64,000 nt of DNA, taken from assembly GCF_022458985.1 (NCBI RefSeq), contig NC_061775.1, positions 28,442,319 to 28,506,318 on the forward strand, given 5' to 3'. Every line of letters starts with the position of its first letter. Position 1 is the first letter of the stretch. Positions 35,286 to 47,023 of the stretch are shown here, piece by piece. The position numbers were made by a program, and so were the translations under genes. Under the pieces are notes generated by a model, which was given only the letters and a program-made list of their open reading frames with translations, was not told where the DNA came from and did no database searches. This DNA comes from Mugil cephalus (taxonomy: Eukaryota; Chordata; Actinopteri; Mugiliformes; Mugilidae).

Positions 35286-38200
35286 ATGCCGACGTCCCGG
35301 CCTGGTTCGGAGCCGGTGGAGTTCTGGGTGGACGGGTCGAGACGGGACGGGACGGTGGAGGAGTTCTACACGCTGAGCGCCGAGCTGGGCAGGTCTGGAC
35401 GGAACCAGGGTCCGGGGGGGACCGAGGGGGTGCGAGGGGGACCGAGGGGGACCGAGGGTCCAGAGTCAGACATCTAGAGATTTATCATAATATTAAAGAG
35501 AGAAAGAAGTTTATTAAAGCCGTGATTTACCAGGATAATATTATTATTATTATTTATACATTTTAATCGTTCCAATGGTTTTAATTAGATTCATTTAACA
35601 TATAAAATTTATATTTTTAAAAATACAAATCCGCTCTTTAAAGTATTTATTTATTTTATTTGAAATATACATTTTACGTATTTACTAAAATAATAATTAT
35701 TATTATTGTTATATTTTACTAGTTCAGATGATTTTAATATGATTTATCGAAAATATTATTTAAAATTTATTTTAAAATTTGACAAAGTTAACTCATATGT
35801 GAAACATTATGATGTTATGTAATAAATTCACACATGTTTAAATGGACCGGACGGTTTTATTCCTGATAATAATTGTTCCGTCTTTGTTTCCGTGTCAGAG
35901 GAGCCACGTCCATCGTTTACCGCTGTGAGGAGAAACAGACCCAGAAACCGTTCGCCGTCAAAGTCCTGAAGAAAACGGTGAGTGGTCCAATGAGCCAGAA
36001 CATTATGACCAGGCCCAGCGGGGGTCACGTGCTGTCTTCCGGCCCGGGTTCGGTTCTGATCTCGTTCCGGTGTCTCTCTCTCCTGTTACAGATCGACAAG
36101 AAAATAGTTCGTACGGAAATCGGCGTCCTGCTGCGTCTGTCCCACCCGAACATCGTAAGTATCCGCCGCGTTAGTTTCCGGTTACCGGGAGTAAACGTCC
36201 GTTAACGAAACGTCTCCTCAGATCCAGCTGAAGGAAATCTTCGAGACGGACACGGACATCGCGCTGGTCCTGGAGCTGGTGACCGGAGGAGAACTGTTTG
36301 ACCGGTACCTCAGCCATCTTGCTTTAGTTTCCATGGTTACCGCCATCACTGCTGTCGCCATGGCAACGGTAACCTTGTTTCCGTTTCCGCCTCCAGGATC
36401 GTGGAGCGAGGTTACTACAGCGAGAGGGACGCGGCCCACGTCATCAAGCAGATCCTGGAGGCCGTGGCGGTAAGACCTGGGGACACCGTCCCCCGGGGAC
36501 ACTGTCCCCCAGAGAGAGACAGGGACGACAGGGACACTGTCCCCCAGAGACCCGGGGACACCGTCCCCCAGGGACACTGTCCCCCAGAGAGACAGGGACT
36601 ACAGGGACACTGTCCCCCAGAGACACAGGGACGACGGGGACACTGTCCCCCAGAGAGACAGGGACGATGGGGACACTGTCCCCCAGAGACACAGGGACTA
36701 CAGGGAGACTGTCCCCCAGAGAGAGACTTCATAGACACTGTCCCCCAGAGACACAGGGACTACAGGGACACTGTCCCCCAGAGAGACAGGGACGATGGGG
36801 ACACTGTCCCCCAGAGACACAGGGACTACAGGGACACTGTCCCCCAGAGAAACAGGGACTACAGGGAGACTGTCCCCCAGAGAGAGACTTCATAGACACT
36901 GTCCCCCAGAGAGACAGGGACTACAGGGACACTGTCCCCCAGAGACACAGGGACTACAGGGACACTGTCCCCTGATAATGAGAGTGGAAGTAGATCTTGT
37001 CCAGCTTGTTTGCGCCGTCATCAGAGTTAAACTAGTGTGATTCCTTTGTTTGACCCTGGAACAGAAGGTAAAGCCCGTTGATGAAAACCAGAGGAACCCG
37101 TTGGTTCTTTGAGAACCCGTTGGTTCTTTGAGAACCCGTTGGTTCTTTGAGAACCCGTTGGTTCTTCCTGGTGTGGACGTTGTCATTTTTCATGTCTTTC
37201 AGTATCTGCATGAGAACGGCGTCGTTCATCGTGACCTGAAACCAGAGAACCTGCTGTACGCCGACCTGTCGCTGGACGCCCCCCTGAAGATAGGTAAGAA
37301 CCACCAGGTCCCACTGGACCCCCTTCAGATAGGTAAGAACCACCAGGTCCCACTGGACCCCCTTCAGATAGGTAAGAACCACCAGGACCTAGGACACAGA
37401 CTGTATCAGCTCGATGGGCTAACACAAGCTAACACAAGCTAACACAGAAAAAAATGAGGAGATCATTTTTTAAACAACTTACAACAGATTGTTTATGTTT
37501 TGGTGAAACTTAATTACCTTAATCCTGTGAGTGATTGGCAGGTGTCATGCCACGCCCCCTAAATCCAGTCAGGCCGCTGCTTATTGGTCCAGAGCTGCTG
37601 GTGTCAGAGTGGGAGGAGCCAGGTGTATTACTGGATCTCTGATCCATTTCCTCAATGACTTTGGAGGAAAAGTTGGAAAAACCATGTTCCAATAACTCAA
37701 AGGGACAAACGACAAAATCAGAGGTTTTGTGTTTCTTGAAACGTCTGGTTAACTTTTCTGTTTTCCATGTGTGGCTTTTAGAGGAGACACAGCACGAACC
37801 CACTGAGGAACTGATGTGAAACATTAGTCAGACAGAATTAGAAACTATGGACGCAGAGCAAATCACATCAGAAACATCATTAAGCTGTTGGTGTTGTGAT
37901 TCAGCGCTGGAGGCGTAGGCTGGTGCAGTGACACTGCTTCAAACCACGTCTACGAGGATCCTTCCAGACACCGAGTCTTTCATTCACTCAGTCAATATTC
38001 TCAGCTGAAGCTACAAAATTAGACTTTTTCCATTATTTTGTTAATATTTCTCAGTAGTTGCATCTTTTTATTTAACATGAAAACACAAAATGTGTTAGTG
38101 AGATGTTGTGATTGTCATGTCAGGGTTAGAAGAAGAAGTGACCGAATAGTTTTAATAGAACAACAACAGCAACAACAGCAACAACAACAACACAACTAAA

Positions 38201-41200
38201 GCTTCATATCTTGAGTCTCTTTGAAACCAGTTGGGTTTTTTAGTTTAGTTTGTTCCTCTGAGGATCTGAGTCCGTTAAAAAGGCCGAGTTCTGCCTTTAA
38301 ATGCAGTGACCCAGCATCATTTTCACTTTCTGCTCGTGTTGGTTCATTATTTCATCCTGTCATATTATTCTGTTCTACTGTGTCAGGTTCAAACTGAACC
38401 ATCTGTTCATTCACTAAACCTGAGGCGTCATTACGAGGCGACGGCTGTGACCTCTGGACCGACCGCCTCCTCGTAATGATGTCGACCTGTACCTGATGTA
38501 CCTGATGTACCTGATGTACCTGATGTACCTGTGTCTGATGTAGCCAATGTGTGTTTTACAGCGATAATTAAATATTTGATTATCACACATTCATTACCAA
38601 ACACACACCAGCCGCCACTGGACACAGTAAACAGTAAAAAACAAAGTAAATGATTAATATAATAATGAAACAGAACAGAACTAGCCTCCTCCTCCTCCTC
38701 CTCCTCCTCCTCCTGATCAGACCTCCTTTTCTCCTCCTCCAGCTGACTTTGGTCTTTCTAAGATCGTTGATGACCAGGTCACTATGAAGACCGTCTGTGG
38801 TACTCCCGGATACTGCGGTGAGTACATGATGCAGTACATGATGCAGTACAAGTATTCAGTGGTGCAGATGTAGACAGTGTATTAGTGTAGTGGTATAGTT
38901 GTAGGTAAATATTGTGATAGTAGCAGTTTATACCGAATCATCCAGTCGTATTAAGAACCAGCAGTAGATGGTGTATTACCATTAATATTATAATTGTATT
39001 ATTAGTATTAGTACTAGTAGTATCAGTAGTAATATTATTAGTAGTGGATGTGTTTAATGACCTGTGTTGATGGGATGCTGTGATGCATTCACTGCATCTG
39101 TCGCTCTGTGGGATTTCTCAGTGAGTTCTGCTCTCAGCCATCTGGCCACTAACAGACTCCTCCTCCTCCTCCTCCTCCTCCTCCTCCTCCTCCTCAGCTC
39201 CAGAGATCCTGAGGGGAAACGCCTACGGGCCTGAAGTGGACATGTGGTCAGTGGGCGTCATCCTCTACATCCTGTGAGTCCATTAACGCCTCAGTTCATT
39301 TAAATGTCCCCGGGCTGGTACAGTAAACACAAGTCATGATGGAGGCATCTCTTCACCCTGGACCAGGTCCAGTCTGGACCCATCAGACCTCATGACCTGA
39401 GTCTTTGTGCTGCTCCCTTTCAGACTGGAGCCTTTTTTCCCGGTTGTCCTCCCTGATCAGTGGTTTTCTGTTCAGTCCCTTGAGTTCCCTTCACATTGTC
39501 CATGGTGTGAAATGTTCTTCCTTCCACTATTAAACACAGCCCTGAGTTCTACTGCTGCTTTTCTTCCAAACGTTTCTCCATCAGTCAGGATTTATTTCTT
39601 CCTGGTAGACCATGGTTCTCCACTGTCCTTCCAGTCTGGAATAAAGGTCTTAAGCCAGTTTTAGTAGTTTCTAGATGTTTCTCCACCAGACTAACATCTT
39701 TTGTGTCTTTACACATGGTTGTTGAAGCGTACTGATGTGCTTATTTATGAGCCAACCGTCTCCTTGTGTTTCTAACTGCTTGGTTTCCTGGTGTCCAGAC
39801 TCTGTGGGTTCGAACCATTCTTCGACCCGAGGGGGGATCAGTACATGTACAGTCGCATCCTCAACTGCGACTACGAGTTTGTGTCTCCGTGGTGGGACGA
39901 GGTCTCCCTCAACGCCAAGGACCTGGTGAGTTCTCCCACCTCTGGAAACACGAAGAGGTCCTGAATGTGGATTTAGAATATTTACTGACTTGGTTCTGTC
40001 CTCAGAGTTAGTTTTTGTGTCTGAGACCCGTTTGAACTCGAGTCTGGTCTCTAAAAGACGTCCAGGTTGATCCTGGAGACTCCACCGTAGGGACTCGTCT
40101 CTGACTTGTCTGACCTGGATATGACCAGTTTGACTGGGCTTGATTTTTTGAACAGCTTGAAACATCCTAAAGTATTTTGTCTGTTGGAGACGAGACTAGT
40201 TTGTTATGACGTGAACGTTCCTCTGATCAGAACAGATTTGTCCTAAAAGACTTGAGAGGGGACATTTTACTAGGACTCGTCTCAAATTACATGGATTTAC
40301 TTTGAACTTTGTCTGGAAATGATTTGGACGCATCTTATCTTGACTTAGCTAAAACCTGTTTGAAGTGGGTTGACTTGGACTTGTCTCAGAAAACTTGGGT
40401 TTATTTTTTGTCTAAAACTTAATCTGGACTTTTGAAACGACTTGAGACTTGAGCTTGCTCTAAGTGTCTTTGTTAGAACTTGAGATCAATCACGGATGGA
40501 GTTGGACTTGTATTAAAAGACTTGTGTTGGTTTTGGGACATGTTAAAGTATTTGTTTAGTCTGAGACTGAATCTGGACTTGTCTGGTACGACTTGGCACT
40601 AAATCCTACGACTTGATGAGATCAGAGAACATTTATTCTGGGACGAGTGGACACTCGAAACGTCTAGAATGAACCTGGACTCGCTTCATTACCTGGAGCC
40701 TGAACTCGTTCGTGTCCCGTTGGTCCGTGTCCAGGTCAGTAAGCTGATCGTCCTCGACCCTCATAAGCGCCTGAGTGTCCGGGAGGCCCTGCAGCACCCC
40801 TGGGTTCTGGGTAAGGCGGCCCGGTTCTCCCACATGGACACCACCCAGAGGAAACTGCAAGAGTTCAACGCCCGGCGCAAACTTAAGGTGAGTGACTGGA
40901 TGACGGGACAAAGACGGTCAGAACAAAAACACGAAACGCCAACGAAGAGACATTCACAACAGAAACAGAACGAAAACCAAACGGGATCAAGAGTGAAACA
41001 TCGTGTCATGACACGTCACCTTGACCTGAAACCTGTTAACAGCCCCAGCTCCGCCCTTTAAATGCTAATTATCTGAACCACATGACTCCGAGGTTCTCAA
41101 TCATCCAGGTAAATCCAACAAAACAAGACAAAAACAATCTGGATCAAACTCATCTGGACCTGTTGTGGTTCTAGAAGACGTTTCATCCAAGAGTTCAGCT

Positions 41201-42636
41201 CTAAATGTTTAGTTTATCACCTGGAGGTCACATGACACTAGTCTGCTTATGACCTGATACTCACCTAGACCAGGACCTGGAGGAACCTGTTCTGATCCCA
41301 ACTCCTTTCACTGATTAATGATTCTCTAGTTACGTATCCAATAAACAAGCTGAAACTGGACCAAGTAGAAGCTACGTAGACGAGTGATTAAAAGTCTGGA
41401 AACTCAACCTCTAGGACTAGTGTCAACAGAGACAACATCCAAACCGGTTCCTCCCGTTCCAGGTTCAGGTTTAGTATCTGGTTAATAAACCAGGACATGG
41501 ATGACTGAGAACCAGCGTAACGTCCTGGAATAACCCTTAAAGCAGGTCTTACCTTTCTGGCATTTTCACACTTTTCTTTTCTCGTCCTAAAATGCTCCTA
41601 ATAACTGTATGATAATAAAACTCATCAGGTGTTTACTTCATATATTTCTGATAAAAGTCTGACCAATAGTTTTATTATAATGGTCTGATTAAGTTGCAGA
41701 GTTCCTTCTAGTTAATGCTGCTGTGTCCTGTTTTACTTTGAGATTAGAGAAGAAAATAATGTTGAGGCTAAATGGCTGAAAGGGGCTAAAGTTACAACAG
41801 TCTAAAGCCTGGGACCCAAACAGTTGCAATGGTTCCTAATTTAATGGCTTTATTACAGACCGGTTAATGTAACCGAGGGAAGACGTTGGTCAGACTTTCA
41901 GAATTTTATACCACAGAGAGACCTGCATTTATTCTGTTATTGTTTTCACGCTGCTTCTACCTTCACTTTCCCACCACATGCATTAGGGAACAGGGGAGAA
42001 GTCAGGGAGGGGGTGGTTGAGTTGTTCATGGTTAGATTGGCAGAATGGTGGGAAGTGTTTTAACATGCAGAGACTCTGGTGTGAAGGTGAACGTGGGTGA
42101 AATCATTGTCTCGTGTGCGACAGGCTGCCATGAAGGCCGTCGTGGCCACCAGTCGGATGCACGAGGGCTCACGGCGTCGCACCGACAGCTGTGAGATTCC
42201 AGGTTCAGGGACTTCACGGCAGAGCAGCATGCAACAGGACCCGCCTCCCGAATCTACAGGCCCCGCCCCCACAGACACGAAGGCTCCACCCCCGGACCAG
42301 CAGATGCCACAGGAAGCTGAAACCAAGCCCGCCGTCCAAAGTGCCCTCAGCCCCTCCCCTCCATCCAGCCCCAAACTGCCCATCTGTGATGTCACAGCCA
42401 AAGGCCCCGCCCCCACCAGACCTCCGTTGCGTGCCGATGGGCTGCGACAGATGTCCGTTATTCCCAAAACCATGCTGGTCCAACCCCGGCTGCCTCAGAA
42501 GAGCTGCTCCGTCATAGAGCCCACCACCAAGGACGAGGCCACGCCCCCGCTAGGCACGCCCCCGAATCCGAACAACCTCAGCAACGGCTTCACGTCAGGG
42601 GCGGAGCCTAGCAGTAAGACCGCCCACTGCCAGTAA
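35286..42636 (+). CDS. camk4: Calcium/calmodulin-dependent protein kinase IV
   Basis: Serine/threonine kinase activated by Ca2+/calmodulin and CaMKK, phosphorylating nuclear targets such as CREB (family knowledge). Eleven exons: 35286-35392, 35899-35977, 36092-36154, 36222-36304, 36397-36469, 37203-37293, 38743-38817, 39198-39273, 39799-39925, 40735-40887 and 42124-42636. All phases agree and all sites are GT-AG; 1440 bp give 479 residues (human about 473). Motifs in order: GATSIVY of the Gly loop, FAVKVLKKT with the ATP lysine, [10 protein letters not shown] catalytic loop, [21 protein letters not shown] with the activation-loop Thr, DMWSVG, then [19 protein letters not shown], the autoinhibitory and CaM-binding region. 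The last exon encodes a Pro/Ser-rich tail instead of the acidic tail of mammals. Minisatellites follow the donors of exons 5 and 6, and the exon 6 repeat duplicates the donor itself. Confidence 0.95.
36470..36975 (+). repeat. GGGACACTGTCCCCCAGAGA minisatellite in camk4 intron 5
   Basis: About 15 variant units of roughly 32-34 bp begin within a few bases of the exon 5 donor (gtaagacctggggacaccgtcc). Every unit contains GGGACAcTGTCCC, arms of 6 bp around one base, so the array is a chain of potential small hairpins. There is a higher-order period containing 'agagacttcatagacactg' (36721 and 36883). Confidence 0.95.
37087..37170 (+). repeat. 19-bp minisatellite GGTTCTTTGAGAACCCGTT
   Basis: Four to five copies just before camk4 exon 6. 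The unit has inverted arms GGTTCT and AGAACC around a 3-nt loop. Confidence 0.95.
37281..37386 (+). repeat. 39-bp tandem repeat duplicating the camk4 exon 6 splice donor
   Basis: The word GATAGGTAAGAACCACCAGG starts at 37289, 37328 and 37367, a period of 39. Copy 1 contains the true exon end (ctgaagatag|gtaaga after 37293). Copies 2 and 3 provide the same donor, cttcagatag|gtaaga, after 37332 and 37371. The frame stays open through all three. Use of later donors would add 13 or 26 residues ([13 protein letters not shown] per unit) between LKI and ADFG. Confidence 0.95.
38686..38715. repeat. (CTC)n upstream of camk4 exon 7
   Basis: About nine CTC units about 30 bp before the acceptor of exon 7; part of the pyrimidine-rich 3' intron. 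A 12-bp repeat (ACCTGATGT) lies at 38491-38533. Confidence 0.9.
39160..39197 (+). repeat. (CTC)n forming the polypyrimidine tract of camk4 exon 8
   Basis: The tract runs directly into the acceptor cctcag at 39192-39197, so a microsatellite serves as the polypyrimidine tract. Confidence 0.9.
39330..39700 (-). mobile_element. Tc1-like transposase relic in camk4 intron 8
   Basis: Read on the minus strand, the stretch contains 'tctgatgggtccagactgga' and 'ctggtccagggtgaagagat' (39350-39395), resembling the DESRL/LFQSDGR region of Tc1-like transposases, and many other transposase-like words. Stops and shifts break it. It lies antisense to camk4. Confidence 0.55.
40020..40660. repeat. Degenerate GACTTG/CTGGACTT-rich repeat in camk4 intron 9
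   Basis: Poorly conserved units around 'gacttgtct', 'ggacttgtct' and 'gactcgtctc' recur every 25-60 bp. It looks like an old decayed minisatellite. Confidence 0.6.
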
Positions 42637-44523
42637 TCACCTGACAAACACACAGCTAACGCTCCATCAGCCCTTTACAAACGGGACCAAACTAAACCAA
42701 AAGAATCTTTAACACCGGCTCACATCTAACCAGTATCACCACAACTTCCAGTTTTGTAGCTCAGCAGCCATGCTAACATGCTAATACGCTATCTGACTAA
42801 CTGAGGGTTTGTTTTAAACTTCTGGTTTTCAGCGTGGAGGCTGGAGATTCGTCAAAAAGCAAAGACTAGAGCACGACCCTGGTCCTGCTGCTGTGGTAAG
42901 AAAAACAACATTTAAATACTTTAGACAATAGTAAAAGATATTGTTTAAGTACGAGCGGCCAGGAGGTGTGTTAGCAATGTGCTAGTTAGCAATATGCTAG
43001 TTTTCTGGCTTCCAACTCAACATTATGGTGGATTTGGTTTTTGGTAGATGACTTGTGTGACATTAAAGTTTAATAATAATTGTAATATACAAATTTAGCT
43101 AACTGACCGTTAGCGAGCCGACTAGCTTGGAAGCTGAGACATGCTAGCAGTTAGTTCATCTGTGACAGTTCTTCACCAACTAGCCTTGAATTATTTCCCG
43201 CGCCAACATGCTCATTGTCTTTCTTACCACAGAAATGAACTAAACCTGAACCATTAAATCTGGTCTCAGATAATCTCATTAACGCCTCAGTTTGTCTGAG
43301 CATCTGGTGAAACAGCATTTATTTAAAACACTTGTCATGTAGAAGTTTAAAGAGTCCAAACTAAAGCGGTGGATTAGCTTCAGTAAAATAACGAATGTAG
43401 TCCCTGTCCCAGAGGACGGATTCTTCCTGTTCCTGCTCGATGACATTTAATCTTGTTCCGATGTTGATGTCAGATGGAAAAGGTTCAGTTTAGTTGATGG
43501 ATTCTCTACAATCAGAACAAGTGGATCTGTTTCTGCAGAAGAACCGAGTTCTTCCTTTGAGCTGGAACTGTTCCTCATTCAGTTCATTTAAGGACCAGGA
43601 GAATATTCATTAACGAAACGTTCACATGCAAATCACCGTCGTGTGAGTGCGTTCAGTTTAACTTTGAAAAGACGAAACATCTTTAGTTGTGGGCGGAGGG
43701 ATACGCTGATGTTAGTCAGAAAGTAGTTCCAGATGAACGCACGAACATGAGGCTGAAATCTGAGCTTTTCTGCTCAAAAACAAAATGTTTCCTTTAAGTC
43801 CCGGTCGGGACAAACAGACGTCTTCTTCTTCAGAAGGTGGACTTTTCCTGGGACGCTGAGGACGGAGCTGATTGATTGTATTTTAATAAACACTGGACGG
43901 ACTTCAGACTTTGAGAGGAGAGACGGGAGGTTTTTATCCTTTCTACTCTTTGCCGTGACCCCGCTGACCTGATGGTAGATTAGCGTAGCTCCGCTGTGTA
44001 GCGTTCAGGTGAGTAGTGACTTGTGGTGTTTGTGACCTTCCAGTGAAACGTTGTTTGGTTTACAGCAGCGACGCTCCTGTTTGCACTGTACATACAGTAG
44101 TTTGGTTTTAGACACGTTATTCCACCAGATCCCCCAAAAAAATACAACACCAGATTTAATCTCGTTGAAAATCATCTGATCTGAAACCACACGTTCTACC
44201 TCTTTCTGTACAGGAGCTTCCACATCCAGTCAAACAGAAAGAAAGTAACAAGACGACGACACAACAACAACAACAACACTGACACAACACAGAGAAACAG
44301 TCATTACCCACCGCACTGAATGACCTTTAAGTTAGAGACACATGAAACCTGACAGGTCTGTGCACTTTCTGGTATTTAAAGCTTGTTTTTAGAATTTAAA
44401 GTCTGATTTGATTTTTAATTTAAAAACTAAAAATATGGAAGTAAATTTACCTTTGGTTGAGACGTAAATGAGAAACCAGGGGAAATATCTGTAGACAAAG
44501 AATAATAATAATAATAATAATAA

Positions 44524-44554
<31 letters not shown>

Positions 44555-45052
44555 AAGAAGAGGTTTCCATCAGTCTGTCAAGGTTCTGTCTGTCTTTTAT
44601 TTTGTGATCATGTTTTGTGTTTCCTGTTTTACTTTGTCATGTGTCTTCGTTTCCTGCCTGTGTTTCCTCGTGTTTCTGTCTGTGTCGTGTTTTGTGTTTC
44701 CTGTTTTATTTTGTTAAGTTTCAGGTTTCCTGTCTGTTTCCTCGTGTCCTTTGATTGTTAATTGGTTTCTGTTGGTGTCATTGCTCTGATCTGTTTTGTC
44801 ATTTCTCAGCCCTCGTGTCTTTATGGTCCTGCCTTCCCTTCGTTCCTGGTCTGATCGTTGATGTTACTTTCTCCACGTCACGTTATGATTCTTTTGGATT
44901 TTCTTATTAAATATCCCTTTTTCCTTGGATTCCTTCCTGCCTCATTTGTCCTGCATTCGAGTCCTCACCTCCTACTAACCCAAACCCAAACCCAAACCCC
45001 GACACAGTCAATGATTTCAGATGTTTTCTGTTGGTCTAAACGCAGCAGAGAG

Positions 45053-45729
45053 ACCTGAGGCCTGTATCAGGAAGTAGCTCAACTGATCCAGCTGAGCTGA
45101 TCCAGAACAGTGATGATCTGGATCAGTGGCATCATGACGCTGGTCATCAGCTCAGTAACTGAACCAGGTTTGTGTTGTTGTGGGTTCTAAGGCAGCAGAA
45201 CCATCACAACCGTGAGGCTGATCCACAAACACTGATTCTCCTCAGATATGAAGGAGAAAAGTCAAACACATCAAAGAGACGCCATAAGACAAAGGACTGC
45301 AGATTAAATACCTGTGTAAACTACACATCAGTGTTTCAGTTAGTTTAGATTTAATGAAGCCATGAAGCTGCAGAGATGGATCAGATGTGACCCCTCTGGA
45401 GTAAAAAGATAAACCATCATTCTATCATGTTACCTGGGCGACAATAAAGCTGTGACATCACATCATATATGAATGAAATGATGCTGATTCTGAGCTGTGT
45501 TTGAGCTCAGCGGGGGTTTGTCCCAGCTGATTGGCCGGTGGGCGGAGCCTTTTATTGGATTTAGGTAGATTCTGAAAGTTACCCTGACCTGAAGCAGGTC
45601 AGCTGTTCAGAGTAAGTTACCATGGTAACGTAGCTCCATGAGAATGAATCCAGAAACTCAGAGTTAACCCTGAAGTTTCCTCCATAAGTCTGTGATCCTG
45701 CTCCGTGATACAGGCCTCAGGCCTCAGGT
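45053..45729. mobile_element. MITE-like element with 17-bp inverted ends
   Basis: The left end ACCTGAGGCCTGTATCA (45053-45069) is matched by TGATACAGGCCTCAG plus GCCTCAGGT at the right end (45706-45729), with a 7-bp duplication in the right terminus. The 677-bp body has no coding potential. It contains a perfect 14-bp palindrome, GTTACCATGGTAAC (45617-45630). The superfamily cannot be decided by eye; Harbinger-like is a guess. Confidence 0.65.
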
Positions 45730-46234
45730 CCAGTGTTAAGATACAACATGAAGACTGAGATTAACTTTAAACACAATAAAAGAAAAGTTTGGATTTAAAA
45801 CTAAAAATCTAGCAACAGTTGTTTTTCCTTTGTTTTGTCTGGTTTATAAGCAAACTTGAAATAACCAAAAGATGCACAGACCTGATAAACCCTCTGACCA
45901 ATCAGAGACATTTAAACCAATCAGGTGACGTGAAGCCCCGCCCCCAAACACTCTGATTTCTATGTGGTTGTTCTGAGCTCAGAGGAGCTGAATCTGGTTG
46001 AGGAGACAAACCTAAAGGAGACGGACTGAACAGCTGAACCTCCTCTGGTCGTTTTTAGTCCCTGACTCTGAAAAGCAAAGACGTCCGTTAGCGAAGGGCT
46101 TTTCTGTTTAAAGAGGAATCAAACCTGCAAACTGCTGTTTTAAAGGAGACGAGATTCAAACCACGTGATCTTCCAGGACTAAAGTCGATTCACTCACCGA
46201 AAGTCAGACCACATCAGTGTGACAGCTGATCCAT

Positions 46235-46366
46235 GCAGTATAGCTGATCCTCAGCTGATCCTCCTCCATCAGCTGATCCTCCTCCATCAGCTGATCTTTC
46301 TCCATCAGCTGATCCTCAGCTGATCCTCCTCCATCAGCTGATCCTTTTCCATCAGCTGATCCTCCG
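46235..46366. repeat. 18-bp minisatellite ATCAGCTGATCCTCCTCC
   Basis: About seven copies. The unit contains the palindrome ATCAGCTGAT, which includes an E-box (CAGCTG). Confidence 0.9.
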
Positions 46367-47000
46367 GGATTTTATTTAAATTGTGACATGGCAGAAACAA
46401 TCCCACCGTTGAGAGAATCAATGACTTTATTCGGTGAATCCGTCCGTTTTCTGACGTTGATCAGTTAATTGATTTGAAGACCATCATTAAACCCGCCCCC
46501 CCCTTGTAATTGGTTCAGTCCCGTGTCAGTTTGTGGTTTTCGGTTCCTCTTTAAATCATTGTATCAAACTAACCCCACTGGATAAGCAGCATGGATATTG
46601 TATGTTTTATTTACTTCTATACTCTTCTGTAAAAACATGAGTATTTTCTTCTATTTACTCGTCCCGGCGGAAACCGCGGGGCTAATCTGTAAATGGTGTT
46701 TGTTTTGTGTTTGATGAGTAACTCGTAGCTTTTTTTTTATCTGGGACACATGACATGACGAGTATCTCTGCATGTATTATTTAACTTCCTTTAATCATAT
46801 CAGACATAAGAACGATCTGAGTTCAGCCTCGATGAACCGCAGGATGTTGCATCATCCAGTAAAAGATTAGCTGGTAGAAAAATAAAACTCCTCGCTTCTG
46901 GGTTCCTTTCTTCTTCTTCAGCCTCAGAGTAATTTTTAATCTCAATTTAAGTGTATTTTTGGCAATGTAATTTTAATTTTAACACTAATCTCTGTGTGCA

Positions 47001-47023
47001 GCAGCGCCCCCTGCTGCGTGGAC
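47001..47023 (-). promoter_or_regulatory. CTCF-like motif
   Basis: The plus strand gcagcgccccctgctgcgtgg gives CCACGCAGCAGGGGGCGCTGC on the minus strand, a very good match to the CTCF core. It is isolated in AT-rich DNA. Confidence 0.5.

Noticed and set aside
42060-42483. Antisense and alternative frames over camk4 exon 11
   Set aside because: GC-rich coding exon shadows; the plus frame joins exon 10 in phase and carries the CaM-binding region.
44974-45000. CCCAAACCCAAACCC as an interstitial telomere
   Set aside because: Vertebrate telomeric repeat is CCCTAA; only about four CCCAAA units are present.
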